DNA from: CAVXUB01 sp963764805
GTDB lineage: Bacteria; Actinomycetota; Acidimicrobiia; Acidimicrobiales; Bog-793
DNA length: 64,000 bases
NCBI GenBank assembly: GCA_963764805.1
Contig: CAVXUB010000003.1
Span: forward strand, 434,001-498,000
Direction: 5' to 3'
Below are positions 49,287 to 57,943 of this stretch, piece after piece. How positions within the stretch are numbered: position 1 is the stretch's first letter; every line of letters begins with the position of its first letter. The notes under the pieces were generated by a model. It was given only the letters and a program-made list of their open reading frames with translations. It was not told where the DNA came from and did not search any database. Position numbers and translations under genes: made by a program.

Positions 49287-50201
49287 ATGGACATCACCTC
49301 GAAAGAACTCCGCGAGGTCGAATTTCGCGAGCGGTTGCGGGGCTACGACACGGCGGAGGTGGACGAGTTCCTGGAGCGCGTAGCGGTGGCTGTCGACGAG
49401 CTGCACGCCCAGCTGCGCCTGGCGAACGACAAGGCCGATCAGGCGGACCAGAGAGCTCGAGAGCGCCCTGCCGGCGCGACCGACGACGAGGAGTCCCTTC
49501 GCCGCACGCTCGTGCTGGCGCAGCGAACCGCCGACATGGCGATCAAAGAGGCGCAGGAGGCCGCCGCCGAGATCCTCGAGAGCGCCCGCTCGGAGGCGGG
49601 GGACGCCCTCGCCCAGGCCGAGGAAACGGCGCGGAAGTTGACCAACGATGCCCACCAGGAGTTGCAGGCTGAGGTCGAGCGCTTGACGGCGCTGCGCGAC
49701 CAGTTGCGCAGCGACGCACGCACGCTCTCGGACCTTCTCGACAACGAGCGGGAACGCCTTGCCGGCGCCCTCAACTCGGCGCTGCGCTGGGTCGATCGGG
49801 GGATGTCGCCGTCACCCGCGCTGGCGGCTCAGCGCAGTGCTCCGCTGTCGAGCGAGCGGGCAGACCCGGCCGACGGGGTGGAGACGCAGATCCAACAGGA
49901 TGCGGACGCCGCCGCGCCGGCAGCTCCGCCTTCGACCGAATCGCCTTCGGCCGAATCGTCTTCGGCCGCTTCCTTCGAGGGCGCCGGTGGTCTCGCCGTC
50001 GACGCCGAGGTCGAAGCGGGCTACGCGAGCCCCGAGGCGCTCCCTCCGGACATTCGCCAGGGTCTCGGGATCGTTCGCGATGAACCGGGTCAACTTGCCC
50101 TCACCCCGACGGCGTTGGGTTCCACGTCCGACCCGTTGCAGGAGACCCAGTCCCGACGTCACATGAGCCGACGGGGTCAGGACGCCGGCTGGCCGGCCTG
50201 A
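49287..50201 (+). CDS. divIVA: DivIVA-domain polar growth/division protein
   Basis: About 304 residues. The N-terminal lipid-binding DivIVA domain (ELREVEFRERLRGYDTAEVDEFLERV) is followed by a long coiled coil (about 60-165) and an acidic, low-complexity tail with 15-nt repeats at 49929-49973. DivIVA/Wag31 proteins mark curved membranes at poles and septa in Actinobacteria. ATG 49287 fits the family start. The tail from about 175 is not conserved. Confidence 0.93.
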   Translation: MDITSKELREVEFRERLRGYDTAEVDEFLERVAVAVDELHAQLRLANDKADQADQRARERPAGATDDEESLRRTLVLAQRTADMAIKEAQEAAAEILESARSEAGDALAQAEETARKLTNDAHQELQAEVERLTALRDQLRSDARTLSDLLDNERERLAGALNSALRWVDRGMSPSPALAAQRSAPLSSERADPADGVETQIQQDADAAAPAAPPSTESPSAESSSAASFEGAGGLAVDAEVEAGYASPEALPPDIRQGLGIVRDEPGQLALTPTALGSTSDPLQETQSRRHMSRRGQDAGWPA

Positions 50202-50268
50202 AGCACCTCCCGTCCGGGACTGTCCCGCCGTCCGATGAGCCAGCCGGGCGAGCCCTAAGGTGGCCGGC

Positions 50269-50715
50269 ATGAGCGACGACCTCTTTGACGTCATCGACGC
50301 GGGCGAGAGCGAGCCGGACACCGCCGGCAAGAGCGCCGCGGACACCGCCGGCAAGAGCGCAGCGGACACCGCGGGCGAGGTGGCTGGCGGCAAGGCCAAG
50401 GTCCGCCTGCGCGTCCACGTACGTCCCGGCGCAGGCCGCAGCGCCGTCGTCGGCCGCTACTCGGACGCGTTGCACCTGCGGGTGGCGGCTCCTCCGGTCG
50501 ACGGGCGCGCCAACCACGCATGTGTCGAATTGTTGGCTGAGGTTCTCGGCGTGGCGGAAGGCGATCTGGCGCTGGCGCGGGGTGAGAAGAGCGCCGACAA
50601 GAGTTTCGAGATCGTCGGTGTGCACGTGGATGCGCTCAGGCGGCGCTTGGAGGAGCTGCTGGAGGACAGGGGGACCACGGCCGGGGGTGGCCGCCGGCGG
50701 GGAGGACGCCGCTAG
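50269..50715 (+). CDS. DUF167/YggU family protein
   Basis: About 148 residues. The DUF167 domain (VRLRVHVRPGAGRSAVVG to DKSFEIVGV, residues about 45-125) is preceded by a variable N-terminus with two and a half copies of an 8-residue repeat (DTAGKSAA) and followed by a Gly/Arg-rich tail. Structures of the family are known but its function is not. ATG 50269 is preferred over GTG 50260. It commonly sits near yggT and yggS, as here. Confidence 0.88.
   Translation: MSDDLFDVIDAGESEPDTAGKSAADTAGKSAADTAGEVAGGKAKVRLRVHVRPGAGRSAVVGRYSDALHLRVAAPPVDGRANHACVELLAEVLGVAEGDLALARGEKSADKSFEIVGVHVDALRRRLEELLEDRGTTAGGGRRRGGRR
50316..50380. repeat. 24-bp tandem repeat in the DUF167 gene
   Basis: Units 50316-50339 and 50340-50363 are nearly identical, with a partial third copy to 50380. 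They encode the DTAGKSAA octapeptide repeats. Confidence 0.88.
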
Positions 50716-50807
50716 TCTCACAGAGCTCACAGGCGGGGGTGATTGGCGCGACCTCGGGCATCGGATATCGTCTGTCACCTTTCGCGCGAGAGGAGATCCT
50801 GGACGCG

Positions 50808-51989
50808 ATGCCTCGTACAGCGACGCCGGCGAAGAAGCAGCCAACTGCGAGCCCCCGTCCCGCTGGCGCTACCAGGCAGTCGAGCAAGTCGACTGGCCAA
50901 AGTGGTCAGGGAGGTCGGTCGAGCCGGGCGGCGGCCGCCGAGAAAGTGAAGCAGCCGGCTAAGGCAACGCCTGCTGCGGCGAGGGCGGCCAAGGTGGCCT
51001 CCCCCAAGTCGTCGCTTGTGAAGGGCACGGCGAGCGCCAGTACCGGCAAGAGCAAGGCCGCCACCGCGGTGAGGGAACGGACAGGGAAGGACGCGAGCAA
51101 GACCGTGAGCAAGCAGGCGGTGGCCCCGGCGGCTGCCAAGCAGCCATCGAAGACATCGACCCACCGGGACGGTGCGGCGAAGCCGAAGTCGGCGGTGAAG
51201 ACGCACCCCAAGCCCGCAGCCGCGCCTTCCGCTAAGCCGGCAACCGCAAAAGCGGCCCCCGCCAAGACAGCGCCGCCTCCCAAGCCGGCCCCAGGCAAGG
51301 CAGGATCGGCAGCCAAGACGGCGCCGGCAGCCAAGACCGCGCCGGCAGCCAAGACCGCGCCGGCCAAGATCGTGCCGTCAAGCAAGAAGGCGGCGACCGG
51401 CCACCCCGATCAACCCAAAGTGGCGGCCAAGGCGGTCACCGCCGCACCTGTGGCACGGACCTCGCCGAACGGCCATGGCCATGCGGCCAAGGCTGCGGCC
51501 TCGAGCCCGGCGTCCGCTGCCCACGCGGCGACCGGTTCCGGGTCTGCCGGCGCAGGGGCGGCGACCAAGACCAAGCCGGTCCAGACCGCTACCCGCAAGT
51601 CGAGCGCCGGCTATGCCAGCGATCACAAGTTCCTCGACGCTCAGCGATCCTCCCTGCTCGGAGAACGGGCGACCTACATGGAGCAGGCCAAGAGCCTGCG
51701 CGCCGAGGCGGATTCGCTCGTCGAGGAGATGGAGCCGGGAGACATCCAGTTCGACGAGGAGTCCGGTGAGGGGGGCACCGTCACTGTCGATCGCGAACGC
51801 GACCTCGCTCTGTCGAACCAGGCCCTGCTGGCCGTAGAGGAGATCGACCACGCCCTCGCCAAGATCGAGCAGGGAACCTACGGGATCTGCGAGAGCTGCG
51901 GCTCGTTGATCCCGAAGAACCGGCTCGATGCTCTGCCGTACGCTCGCTTGTGCATCGCCTGCAAGAGCGGCGGGCTGTCGCGCCGCTGA
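50808..51989 (+). CDS. Histone H1-like Lys/Ala/Pro-rich protein fused to a DksA/TraR zinc finger
   Basis: About 393 residues. Residues 1-260 are an Ala/Lys/Pro-rich, strongly basic, disordered tail with repeated AAKTAP units resembling histone H1 and mycobacterial HupB-type tails. The last 130 residues form a DksA/TraR-like module: a coiled-coil helix pair (ERATYMEQAKSLRAEADSLVEEM) and the finger CESCGSLIPKNRL with CIACK. The finger suggests RNA-polymerase or DNA contact and the tail nucleic-acid binding, so a nucleoid or transcription role is plausible. ATG 50808 is preferred. lspA starts within its 3' end. Confidence 0.8.
   Translation: MPRTATPAKKQPTASPRPAGATRQSSKSTGQSGQGGRSSRAAAAEKVKQPAKATPAAARAAKVASPKSSLVKGTASASTGKSKAATAVRERTGKDASKTVSKQAVAPAAAKQPSKTSTHRDGAAKPKSAVKTHPKPAAAPSAKPATAKAAPAKTAPPPKPAPGKAGSAAKTAPAAKTAPAAKTAPAKIVPSSKKAATGHPDQPKVAAKAVTAAPVARTSPNGHGHAAKAAASSPASAAHAATGSGSAGAGAATKTKPVQTATRKSSAGYASDHKFLDAQRSSLLGERATYMEQAKSLRAEADSLVEEMEPGDIQFDEESGEGGTVTVDRERDLALSNQALLAVEEIDHALAKIEQGTYGICESCGSLIPKNRLDALPYARLCIACKSGGLSRR
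51312..51365. repeat. 18-bp tandem repeat in the H1-like tail
   Basis: Units 51312-51329, 51330-51347 and a partial third copy encode AKTAPA repeats in the basic tail of the DksA-finger protein. Confidence 0.85.
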
Positions 51990-52588
51990 GCGAGGGGGAC
52001 GCCGGGCGGGCGAGTTCGGCGCGCCGCCGTCGCCTGTTCGCCATCGGGGGCGTGGCGGCGCTGGTGCTCGCCGCCGATCAGATCACCAAGTCGGTGGCCG
52101 TGGCCGACCTTCGCCACGGGCCGGTCCACGTGATCGGCCCCTTCTCGTTCGCCCTCACCTACAACACCGGGGCAGCCTTCTCGATGGGCGTCGGACTCAC
52201 CGTGCCGATCGTGCTGATCGTGCTCGTGGTGATCGGCCTGCTCATCTGGTTCGGGCGCAGCGTCCCCTCGTACACGGCCGCGGTGGCGGTCGGGATGGTG
52301 CTCGGGGGAGCTCTCGGCAACCTCTCGGACAGGTTCCTTCGCGGGCATCACGGCGGAGTGGTCGACTTCGTCGCCTCGACGTTCTGGCCGACGTTCAATC
52401 TCGCAGACGCCTGCGTGGTGTGCGGGAGCATCCTGCTCGGCGCACATCTTGCGTTTCGTCGCCCCACCGATCGCCAGGCGGGGACTGTCGGCGACGGGGA
52501 GCACGTCCCGCACCCCGAGCACCAGCACCCCGAGCACCCCGAGCACCCCGAGCACTCCGAGTACCGTGGGGAGGCGGGCACCAGCTGA
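51950..52588 (+). CDS. lspA: Lipoprotein signal peptidase (signal peptidase II)
   Basis: A 212-residue aspartyl protease of the membrane cleaving prolipoprotein signal peptides. The catalytic aspartates lie in GNLSDRF and FNLADAC, and NTGAAFS is conserved; four membrane helices are predicted. The hydrophilic C-terminus contains HPEH repeats. GTG 51950 overlaps the preceding gene by 40 bp; no better start exists before the first helix. Its stop overlaps the rluD start (TGATG). Several lipoproteins in this window are its likely substrates. Confidence 0.92.
   Translation: MHRLQERRAVAPLSEGDAGRASSARRRRLFAIGGVAALVLAADQITKSVAVADLRHGPVHVIGPFSFALTYNTGAAFSMGVGLTVPIVLIVLVVIGLLIWFGRSVPSYTAAVAVGMVLGGALGNLSDRFLRGHHGGVVDFVASTFWPTFNLADACVVCGSILLGAHLAFRRPTDRQAGTVGDGEHVPHPEHQHPEHPEHPEHSEYRGEAGTS
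52511..52561. repeat. 9-bp tandem repeat at the lspA 3' end
   Basis: Five units related to CACCCCGAG, with one 6-nt short unit (52520-52525), encode the HPEH repeats of the LspA tail. Confidence 0.85.
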
Positions 52589-53565
52589 TGGGCGAGCGTC
52601 TGGAGATCCCCGAGATGTTGGCAGGGACGCGCCTCGACCGTTTCGTCGCCCTTGTCACCGGCCGGCCCCGTTCGGAGGTGCGAGACCTCATCGAGTCAGG
52701 CGGGGTGAGCGTGGCGGCGACGGTGGCGCTCGCCGGCTCTCGCAAGCTGAAGGTCGGAGAGACCGTGGAGATCGACCTCGCCCTGCTCGGTCCGCCGCCA
52801 GCGGAGCGCCTGCCCGCTGCCAGCTCCGCAGTCCGCTTCGGTGTCGTCTACGCGGACGAGGACCTGATCGTCGTCGACAAGCCGGCTGGTCTCGTCGTTC
52901 ATCCGGGCTCCGGGCACTTCGAAGGAACGCTCGTCTCAGGTCTGCTCGACAAGTTCCCCGACCTCGCCTCGCTGGCGGAGCGGTCCGGGCTGCAGGGTGC
53001 TCAAGGCTCCGGGGAAGATCGTCCGCCTGATCGGCAGCGACCGGGAATCGTCCACCGCCTCGACAAGGACACCTCCGGGTTGCTGGTGGTGGCGCGAACG
53101 CCTGTGGCGCTCCGCTCGCTCACGCGCCAGCTCGCCGACCGGTCGATGCAGCGGCGTTACGCCGCCCTCGCGTGCGGGGCGCTGGCCTCGACCGAGGGAG
53201 TAATAGACGCGCCGGTCGGTCGCTCCCGCAGGGACCCGACTCTGATGGCGGTATCGGCAGCAGGCAGGGAGGCGCGGACGCGTTATGAGGTGAGGCGCAG
53301 GTTCGAGTCTCCGATCGCGGCGACGGAGCTCTCCTTACGGCTGGAGACCGGCCGTACCCACCAGATCCGGGTGCACCTGAGCGCCATCGGTCACCCGGTG
53401 GTCGGCGACGCCCGCTACGGAGGGCGGCGGAAGGGGATCGACCTTGCCCGGCCGTTCCTTCACGCCGCCGAGCTCGGCCTGCGCCACCCGGTGAGCGGCG
53501 AAGAGCTCCACTTCGAGTCTCCGCTGGCGCCCGACCTGGAAGAGGCGCTGCGGCTGTTCACCTAG
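52588..53565 (+). CDS. rluD: RluA/RluD family 23S rRNA pseudouridine synthase
   Basis: About 325 residues. An N-terminal S4 RNA-binding domain (AGTRLDRFVALVTGRPRSEVRDL) precedes the synthase domain with the catalytic aspartate in HRLDKDTSGLLVVA. VVDKPAGLVVHPG and ETGRTHQIRVHLSAIGHPVVGD are typical. ATG 52588 overlaps the lspA stop, the usual lspA-rluD pairing. The exact uridine target (RluD-type positions 1911/1915/1917) is inferred from the S4 domain and context. Confidence 0.92.
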   Translation: MGERLEIPEMLAGTRLDRFVALVTGRPRSEVRDLIESGGVSVAATVALAGSRKLKVGETVEIDLALLGPPPAERLPAASSAVRFGVVYADEDLIVVDKPAGLVVHPGSGHFEGTLVSGLLDKFPDLASLAERSGLQGAQGSGEDRPPDRQRPGIVHRLDKDTSGLLVVARTPVALRSLTRQLADRSMQRRYAALACGALASTEGVIDAPVGRSRRDPTLMAVSAAGREARTRYEVRRRFESPIAATELSLRLETGRTHQIRVHLSAIGHPVVGDARYGGRRKGIDLARPFLHAAELGLRHPVSGEELHFESPLAPDLEEALRLFT

Positions 53566-53604
53566 TGCCGCGTCGCCTCGGCTGTTCGCGCAGTGTCGCA
53601 CCGC

Positions 53605-54321
53605 CTACGCGGCGTCGTTGAGGCCTTCCACCTCGGGCTGCTCCGCCAGGAAGCGGAGAGCTTCCGACTCGATCCGGCGCACGCGTCGCACCCCGATGCC
53701 GAGCTCCCGCGCAGTTGTCTCGAGCGAGGCCGGCTTGCCGCCCTTCAGCCCGAAACGCCGCTGGACCACCTCTCGCCCCAGATCCGGCAGCCGATCGACA
53801 GCCTCGTTCAGCTGACCGAGCGCCAGCGCCTCCGCGATGTCGTTCTCGAAGGAGTGCTCCTCGCCCGCCACCAGGTCGCCGAGGGTGGCGTTGCCGTCGG
53901 TGGAGACGGGCTGGTCGAGGCTGGCGACGACGCGGGGCAATGTGGACTGCTCGGGGTCGAGCTCCGCCTCGGCGGCGATCGCGTCCTCGGGCAGCCGGAT
54001 GGCGCGGGCCTTGCTCTGCACCGCCCGCTGCAGCGACTGGCGGATCCACCAGGTGGCATAGGTCGAGAACCGGAAGCCCCTGCGGTAGTCGAACTTCTCG
54101 ACCGCCCTCATCAGGCCGAACGTCCCTTCCTGGACCAGGTCGACGAGCTCGATGCCACGGCCCTGGTAGCGCCGCGCCCAGTGCACGACGAGCCGCAAGT
54201 TGGAGGCGATCATCTGCTGGCGCGCCTCTTCGTCGCCCTCGGCGATGCGCTTGGCGAGCTCGACCTGCTCGTCGGCGGTCAGCAGGGGATGCCGACCGAG
54301 GTCGTCGAGAAACAACCGCAT
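53605..54321 (-). CDS. RNA polymerase sigma-70 factor, group 2 type
   Basis: A 238-residue sigma factor with region 1.2-2 (MRLFLDDLGRHPLLTADEQ), core-binding ASNLRLVVHWARRY, the -10 recognition helix GFRFSTYATWWIRQ, region 3 and region 4 (ETTARELGIGVRRVRRIES). The N-terminal 1.1 region is absent, as in non-essential SigB/HrdA-type factors of actinobacteria. No upstream in-frame start exists, so ATG 54321 is used. A perfect inverted repeat lies in its upstream region. The promoter class it serves is unknown. Confidence 0.92.
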   Translation of the reverse strand: MRLFLDDLGRHPLLTADEQVELAKRIAEGDEEARQQMIASNLRLVVHWARRYQGRGIELVDLVQEGTFGLMRAVEKFDYRRGFRFSTYATWWIRQSLQRAVQSKARAIRLPEDAIAAEAELDPEQSTLPRVVASLDQPVSTDGNATLGDLVAGEEHSFENDIAEALALGQLNEAVDRLPDLGREVVQRRFGLKGGKPASLETTARELGIGVRRVRRIESEALRFLAEQPEVEGLNDAA

Positions 54322-54426
54322 CGCATCGGGAGCAGCCGTTCCGCGAGGCGACCGGGTCTCTAGTGTGTCTTCGGTGCTGGTGCGGGGGGGAATCGTCGGT
54401 CTCCCTTCACTGGTCCTCCGGTATTA

Positions 54427-54463
54427 CCCAACAGGGAGGATCATGGATTCATTCCCTGTTGGG
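54427..54463. promoter_or_regulatory. Perfect 11-bp inverted repeat between divergent genes
   Basis: CCCAACAGGGA (54427-54437) and TCCCTGTTGGG (54453-54463) are exact reverse complements separated by 15 nt. They lie between the sigma factor and phosphatase genes, 106 and 90 bp from their starts, so either an operator or an RNA hairpin is possible. Confidence 0.6.
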
Positions 54464-54552
54464 GCGGGGATTATGCGGATTGGGTCAATTTGGACAGGTC
54501 CGACCGTGCCAATCGAGCCGGCCGCCGGGCGAGCCTTGGGAGAGGAGCATCT

Positions 54553-55179
54553 TTGACGGCGATCCACCAGAGCAGAGTCGGCGACCGGGGACCCGAGATG
54601 CTGCCTCGGTCCGTCGTCCTGGTCCGCCACGGCTCGACAGCCTGGAGCAAATCCGGCCAGCACACCGGCCGGACGGACCTCGAGCTCCACGACGACGGGC
54701 GGGAGGAGGCGCGGGCGCTGGCGCGGCGTCTCGCCGGCACGAACCCGTTGGCGGTGTTCACCAGCCCGCTGCGCAGAGCCATCGACACCTGCAAGCTTTC
54801 CGGCTTCGGCGACGGTGCCGAGGTGCTCGACGACCTTGCGGAGTGGGACTACGGGGATCTGGAAGGGCGAACCACGGCGGAGATCCGCAGCGGCTGGCCC
54901 GGCTGGTCGCTCTGGGACGACGGCTGCCCGAACGGGGAGACGGCCGCAGATGTGGGTGCTCGTGCCGACCGGGCGCTGGCACGGATGAGGGAGGTGGCGG
55001 GCGACGGTTCGACCGCGCCGGTGCTCGTCTTCGCGCACGGTCATCTGCTTCGCGTGCTCGCCGCCCGCTGGCTGGAGCTCCCACCGAGGGACGGGCGCCT
55101 GCTGACGCTGACGCCGTCGAGCATCAGCCGGCTCGGATGGGAGCACGAGAGCGCTGTGATATCGGTCTGGAACAGTTGA
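54553..55179 (+). CDS. Histidine phosphatase superfamily protein
   Basis: About 208 residues. It has the catalytic histidine motif VLVRHGSTAWSKSGQHTGRTD, the second histidine in FAHGHLLRVLAARW, and EWDYGDLEGR. The family includes phosphoglycerate mutases, alpha-ribazole phosphatases and sugar phosphatases; the present motifs do not separate them. TTG 54553 has GAGAGGAG about 6 nt upstream; ATG 54598 is a shorter alternative. It converges with the Rrf2 gene. Confidence 0.87.
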   Translation: MTAIHQSRVGDRGPEMLPRSVVLVRHGSTAWSKSGQHTGRTDLELHDDGREEARALARRLAGTNPLAVFTSPLRRAIDTCKLSGFGDGAEVLDDLAEWDYGDLEGRTTAEIRSGWPGWSLWDDGCPNGETAADVGARADRALARMREVAGDGSTAPVLVFAHGHLLRVLAARWLELPPRDGRLLTLTPSSISRLGWEHESAVISVWNS

Positions 55180-55214
55180 AGCGGGCCGGCCGAAGGGATC
55201 GTTGGCGCGAAGGA

Positions 55215-55670
55215 TCATTCGAACGGCTCGAGCGGTGGCGCGCCACCTCGCGCCCGCCCGACCATGTCCGCCAGCGTGAAGGCTTCCAGGTGGCCGCGCA
55301 TGTGCTCGCCCACCTCCGCCCACACCTGCAGGAGCACGCACTGCCCCTCGTGGTCGCAGGCGCCGTTCTCGTGCGGTTGCCCGAAGTCCCCGACCGCTAT
55401 CGGGCCGTCGACGGCGCTGACGATCTGCCCGAGCGTGATCTCGTCGGCGCGGCGGGCGAGCACGTAGCCTCCGCCTACGCCTCGTTTCGAACGGACGAGA
55501 CCGGCGCCCTTCAGCGCGAGCAGGATCTGCTCGAGGTACGGCTGTGGCAGCCCGGTGCGCTCGGCGATGTCGCGCACCGAGGTCGGCTCCGAATCGCCGG
55601 CGCGCAGCGCCAGCGAGAGCAGGGCGCGGCTGGCGTAGTCGCCTCTCGTGGAGACCTTCACGATCTCCAT
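55215..55670 (-). CDS. Rrf2-family transcriptional regulator
   Basis: A 151-residue winged-helix regulator. The DNA-binding helix is in VRDIAERTGLPQPYLEQIL and the wing in RGVGGGYVLARR. Cys105 and Cys111 keep the C-x5-C part of the IscR/RsrR Fe-S cysteine pattern, but the third cysteine is missing, so an Fe-S cluster with another ligand is possible (inference). ATG 55670 is the start. It is divergent from the phosphodiesterase gene, with 58 bp between the start codons; no suf or isc genes are in view. Confidence 0.88.
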   Translation of the reverse strand: MEIVKVSTRGDYASRALLSLALRAGDSEPTSVRDIAERTGLPQPYLEQILLALKGAGLVRSKRGVGGGYVLARRADEITLGQIVSAVDGPIAVGDFGQPHENGACDHEGQCVLLQVWAEVGEHMRGHLEAFTLADMVGRARGGAPPLEPFE

Positions 55671-55728
55671 CGTATGACCAGGAAGAACCGCTCCTTATGC
55701 TGTGGCCCGTGCCAGGGAGACTTCTGCC

Positions 55729-56871
55729 GTGACGGCCGCCGAGGCGCGCTCGCCCGTGCTCCCGGACTTCGGTGGTGCCTGCTTGACCGAGCTCGCCGGC
55801 GTGGTCCTCGGCCCTCTCGGGGGCGAGCCATCGCCACCGGCGGGCCGTTCGCTGCCCGCATGGGCGCCGGAGCCGCTACGGGCGGGGCGCCAGGTGGTGC
55901 TCCTCGTCCTCGACGGGCTCGGCCACCAGCAGCTCGCAGCTCATCTCGATCAGCTGCCGTCGCTCGCCTCGATGCGGGGAGGGCCGATCACGACGGTCGC
56001 CCCGAGCACGACCGCGACCGCCCTCACCTCGATCGTCACGGGCGCCCCACCTGCGCGCCACGGGGTGGTCGGCTACCGGATGCGGATGCCCGGCGACGCG
56101 GTGCTCAACGTCCTGCGATGGCGGGCCGGCGGTGAGGACGCCCGCCGCTCGATCCCGCCCGCGGGCGTGCAGCGCCTGCCGGCCTTCGGCGGCTTTCCCG
56201 CTCCTGTCGTCTCTCCCGCCTACTTCGCCGGATCCGGCTTCACCGAGGCGCATCTGCGGGGGACCGCCCACCATGGCTGGCACGTCCCGTCCAGCATCTG
56301 CGTCGAGGTGCGGCGGCTGCTCGGCGACGGCGCCCCGTTCGTCTACGCCTACTACGACGGGGTGGACCGCATCGCCCACGCCCACGGCCTCGGCGAGCAC
56401 TACCGGTCCGAGCTGCTGACGGCCGACCGGCTGGTCGGCGATCTGCTGTCGGAGCTCCCCCGAGGGGCTGTGCTGCTGGTCACCGCCGACCACGGGCAGG
56501 TGGAGGTGCGGACGCCGCCGATCGCTCTTGCAGGCGACCTACGGGAGATGGTGACGATGATGTCGGGGGAGGGGCGGTGGCGATGGATGCACGCCCGCCA
56601 CGGCAGCGTCGACGAGCTTGCCGCCGGAGCCTCGGAACGCTACGGCGACGTCGCCTGGGTCAGGACGCGCCGGCAGATGATCGACGAGGGCTGGTTCGGC
56701 GGGGTGCCCGATCCTGAGGTCGCCGAGCGGCTGGGCGATGTGGCGCTGGTGGCGAGGGCGGCCGTCTCGTTCGAGGATCCTGCCGATCCGGGGGAGGCTC
56801 GTCTCGCCAGCCGCCACGGGTCCCTCACCGCCGCCGAGATGCTCGTCCCACTCCTCGCCTGGACGCCGTAG
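55729..56871 (+). CDS. Type I phosphodiesterase/nucleotide pyrophosphatase-like protein
   Basis: About 380 residues of the alkaline phosphatase superfamily. Metal-site and catalytic features are LVLDGLGHQQL, the nucleophile threonine in APSTTATALTS, YYDGVDRIAHAHG, TADHGQVEV and a late RHGS. No signal peptide is visible, so it is probably cytoplasmic or released in another way. The substrate (nucleotide, phospholipid headgroup or sugar-nucleotide) cannot be read from sequence. GTG 55729 with AGGGAG is preferred over GTG 55702. Confidence 0.85.
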   Translation: MTAAEARSPVLPDFGGACLTELAGVVLGPLGGEPSPPAGRSLPAWAPEPLRAGRQVVLLVLDGLGHQQLAAHLDQLPSLASMRGGPITTVAPSTTATALTSIVTGAPPARHGVVGYRMRMPGDAVLNVLRWRAGGEDARRSIPPAGVQRLPAFGGFPAPVVSPAYFAGSGFTEAHLRGTAHHGWHVPSSICVEVRRLLGDGAPFVYAYYDGVDRIAHAHGLGEHYRSELLTADRLVGDLLSELPRGAVLLVTADHGQVEVRTPPIALAGDLREMVTMMSGEGRWRWMHARHGSVDELAAGASERYGDVAWVRTRRQMIDEGWFGGVPDPEVAERLGDVALVARAAVSFEDPADPGEARLASRHGSLTAAEMLVPLLAWTP

Positions 56872-56886
56872 CCGCCTTGGGAGAGC

Positions 56887-57816
56887 TCACGGGCGCGCCG
56901 GAGCGGGATCTGCGCCCCGAAGCTCCACGCCGGCCCGCTGCCGGCTGCTCAGATCGAGCGCTCCGGTGCCGGCCAGTGCGAAGATCCCGGCGACTACGAG
57001 AGCGAGGCCGGTGCACTCGCCGAGAAGCGCCAGGGCCCCTGCCCTCACCTGCTCACCGAGCGCCCCGACCCCGATCGCCACGCTCGTCAGCGGGTTCAAA
57101 GCGGTGAGGGCGGGAAGCGACCAGGCGAGCGGCCCGGACTGGAAGGCGCTCTGGACGAGGACCAGCACGCAGGCCGTGGAGGCGGCGAGGGCATACAGCT
57201 CCCAGCTCGAGAACAGGTGTCCGAGCACGGCAGCGGCGCCTTCGTGCCAACTGGCGCCGACGACTCTGGCGACACCCTTGGTGAACGCGGCCGAGAGGCC
57301 GTTGACGACTCCTCCACCGGCTGCCTGCAGGGCCGCCCGCAGAGGGCCGCCCGTCCTCGTCGAGAGAGCCACCAGCACCGCACTGGCGCCCAGCGCGCTT
57401 GCCACCACGACCGACCAGCCGACCGCACCCGCCGCGCCGCTCCCCTTGGAGGGATCGGCCACCACGAGGAAGAGGGCGAGCCCGGCGCAAACCGCCCCCG
57501 TCGCCCACCACTGCCGCCCGTGCAAGGGGCGCCGGCGGACCGCCAAGGCGTTGATCGGGAGGGCGAAGAGCAGACCACAGACGAGCAGCGGCTGCACGAT
57601 CGTCAGCGAGCCGCGCCCGAGTGCCAACGTCTGCAGGATCAATCCCACGCCGCTGGCGGAGATCCCGGCGATCCACAGCGGGCGGCGGGCGAGACCCGTG
57701 ACGAGTTTCAGTCGCAGGTTGTGCTCGGCCGGCGCGCCGGCTGCTGCGTGCTGCTGAAGGACCGAGGCGATGGCGTAGGCCAATGCAGCAGCCAGGCTCA
57801 CCAGCACGACGATCAT
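56887..57816 (-). CDS. DMT-superfamily (EamA-like) membrane transporter
   Basis: A 309-residue polytopic protein with nine to ten predicted helices in two similar halves. The first helix reads LVSLAAALAYAIASVLQQHA, as in the DMT/DUF-type family found in actinobacteria, and the later GSLTIVQPLLVCGLLFALP and LTALNPLTSVAIGV resemble EamA repeats. A hydrophilic, Arg-rich C-terminus follows. ATG 57816 is the start. It is divergent from the ABC transporter operon and convergent with the phosphodiesterase gene. Substrate unknown. Confidence 0.82.
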   Translation of the reverse strand: MIVVLVSLAAALAYAIASVLQQHAAAGAPAEHNLRLKLVTGLARRPLWIAGISASGVGLILQTLALGRGSLTIVQPLLVCGLLFALPINALAVRRRPLHGRQWWATGAVCAGLALFLVVADPSKGSGAAGAVGWSVVVASALGASAVLVALSTRTGGPLRAALQAAGGGVVNGLSAAFTKGVARVVGASWHEGAAAVLGHLFSSWELYALAASTACVLVLVQSAFQSGPLAWSLPALTALNPLTSVAIGVGALGEQVRAGALALLGECTGLALVVAGIFALAGTGALDLSSRQRAGVELRGADPAPARP

Positions 57817-57943
57817 CGGACGAGCAGGTTAGGGGGCGACCCGGTGATACCGCCAGCACCATCTCGCTCCGGCCGGCCCGCCGGACGCGGCCCGGCAGCC
57901 CATGCGCGCGGCTGAGCTCGCTTCACGAACAGAATGGAGTGTC

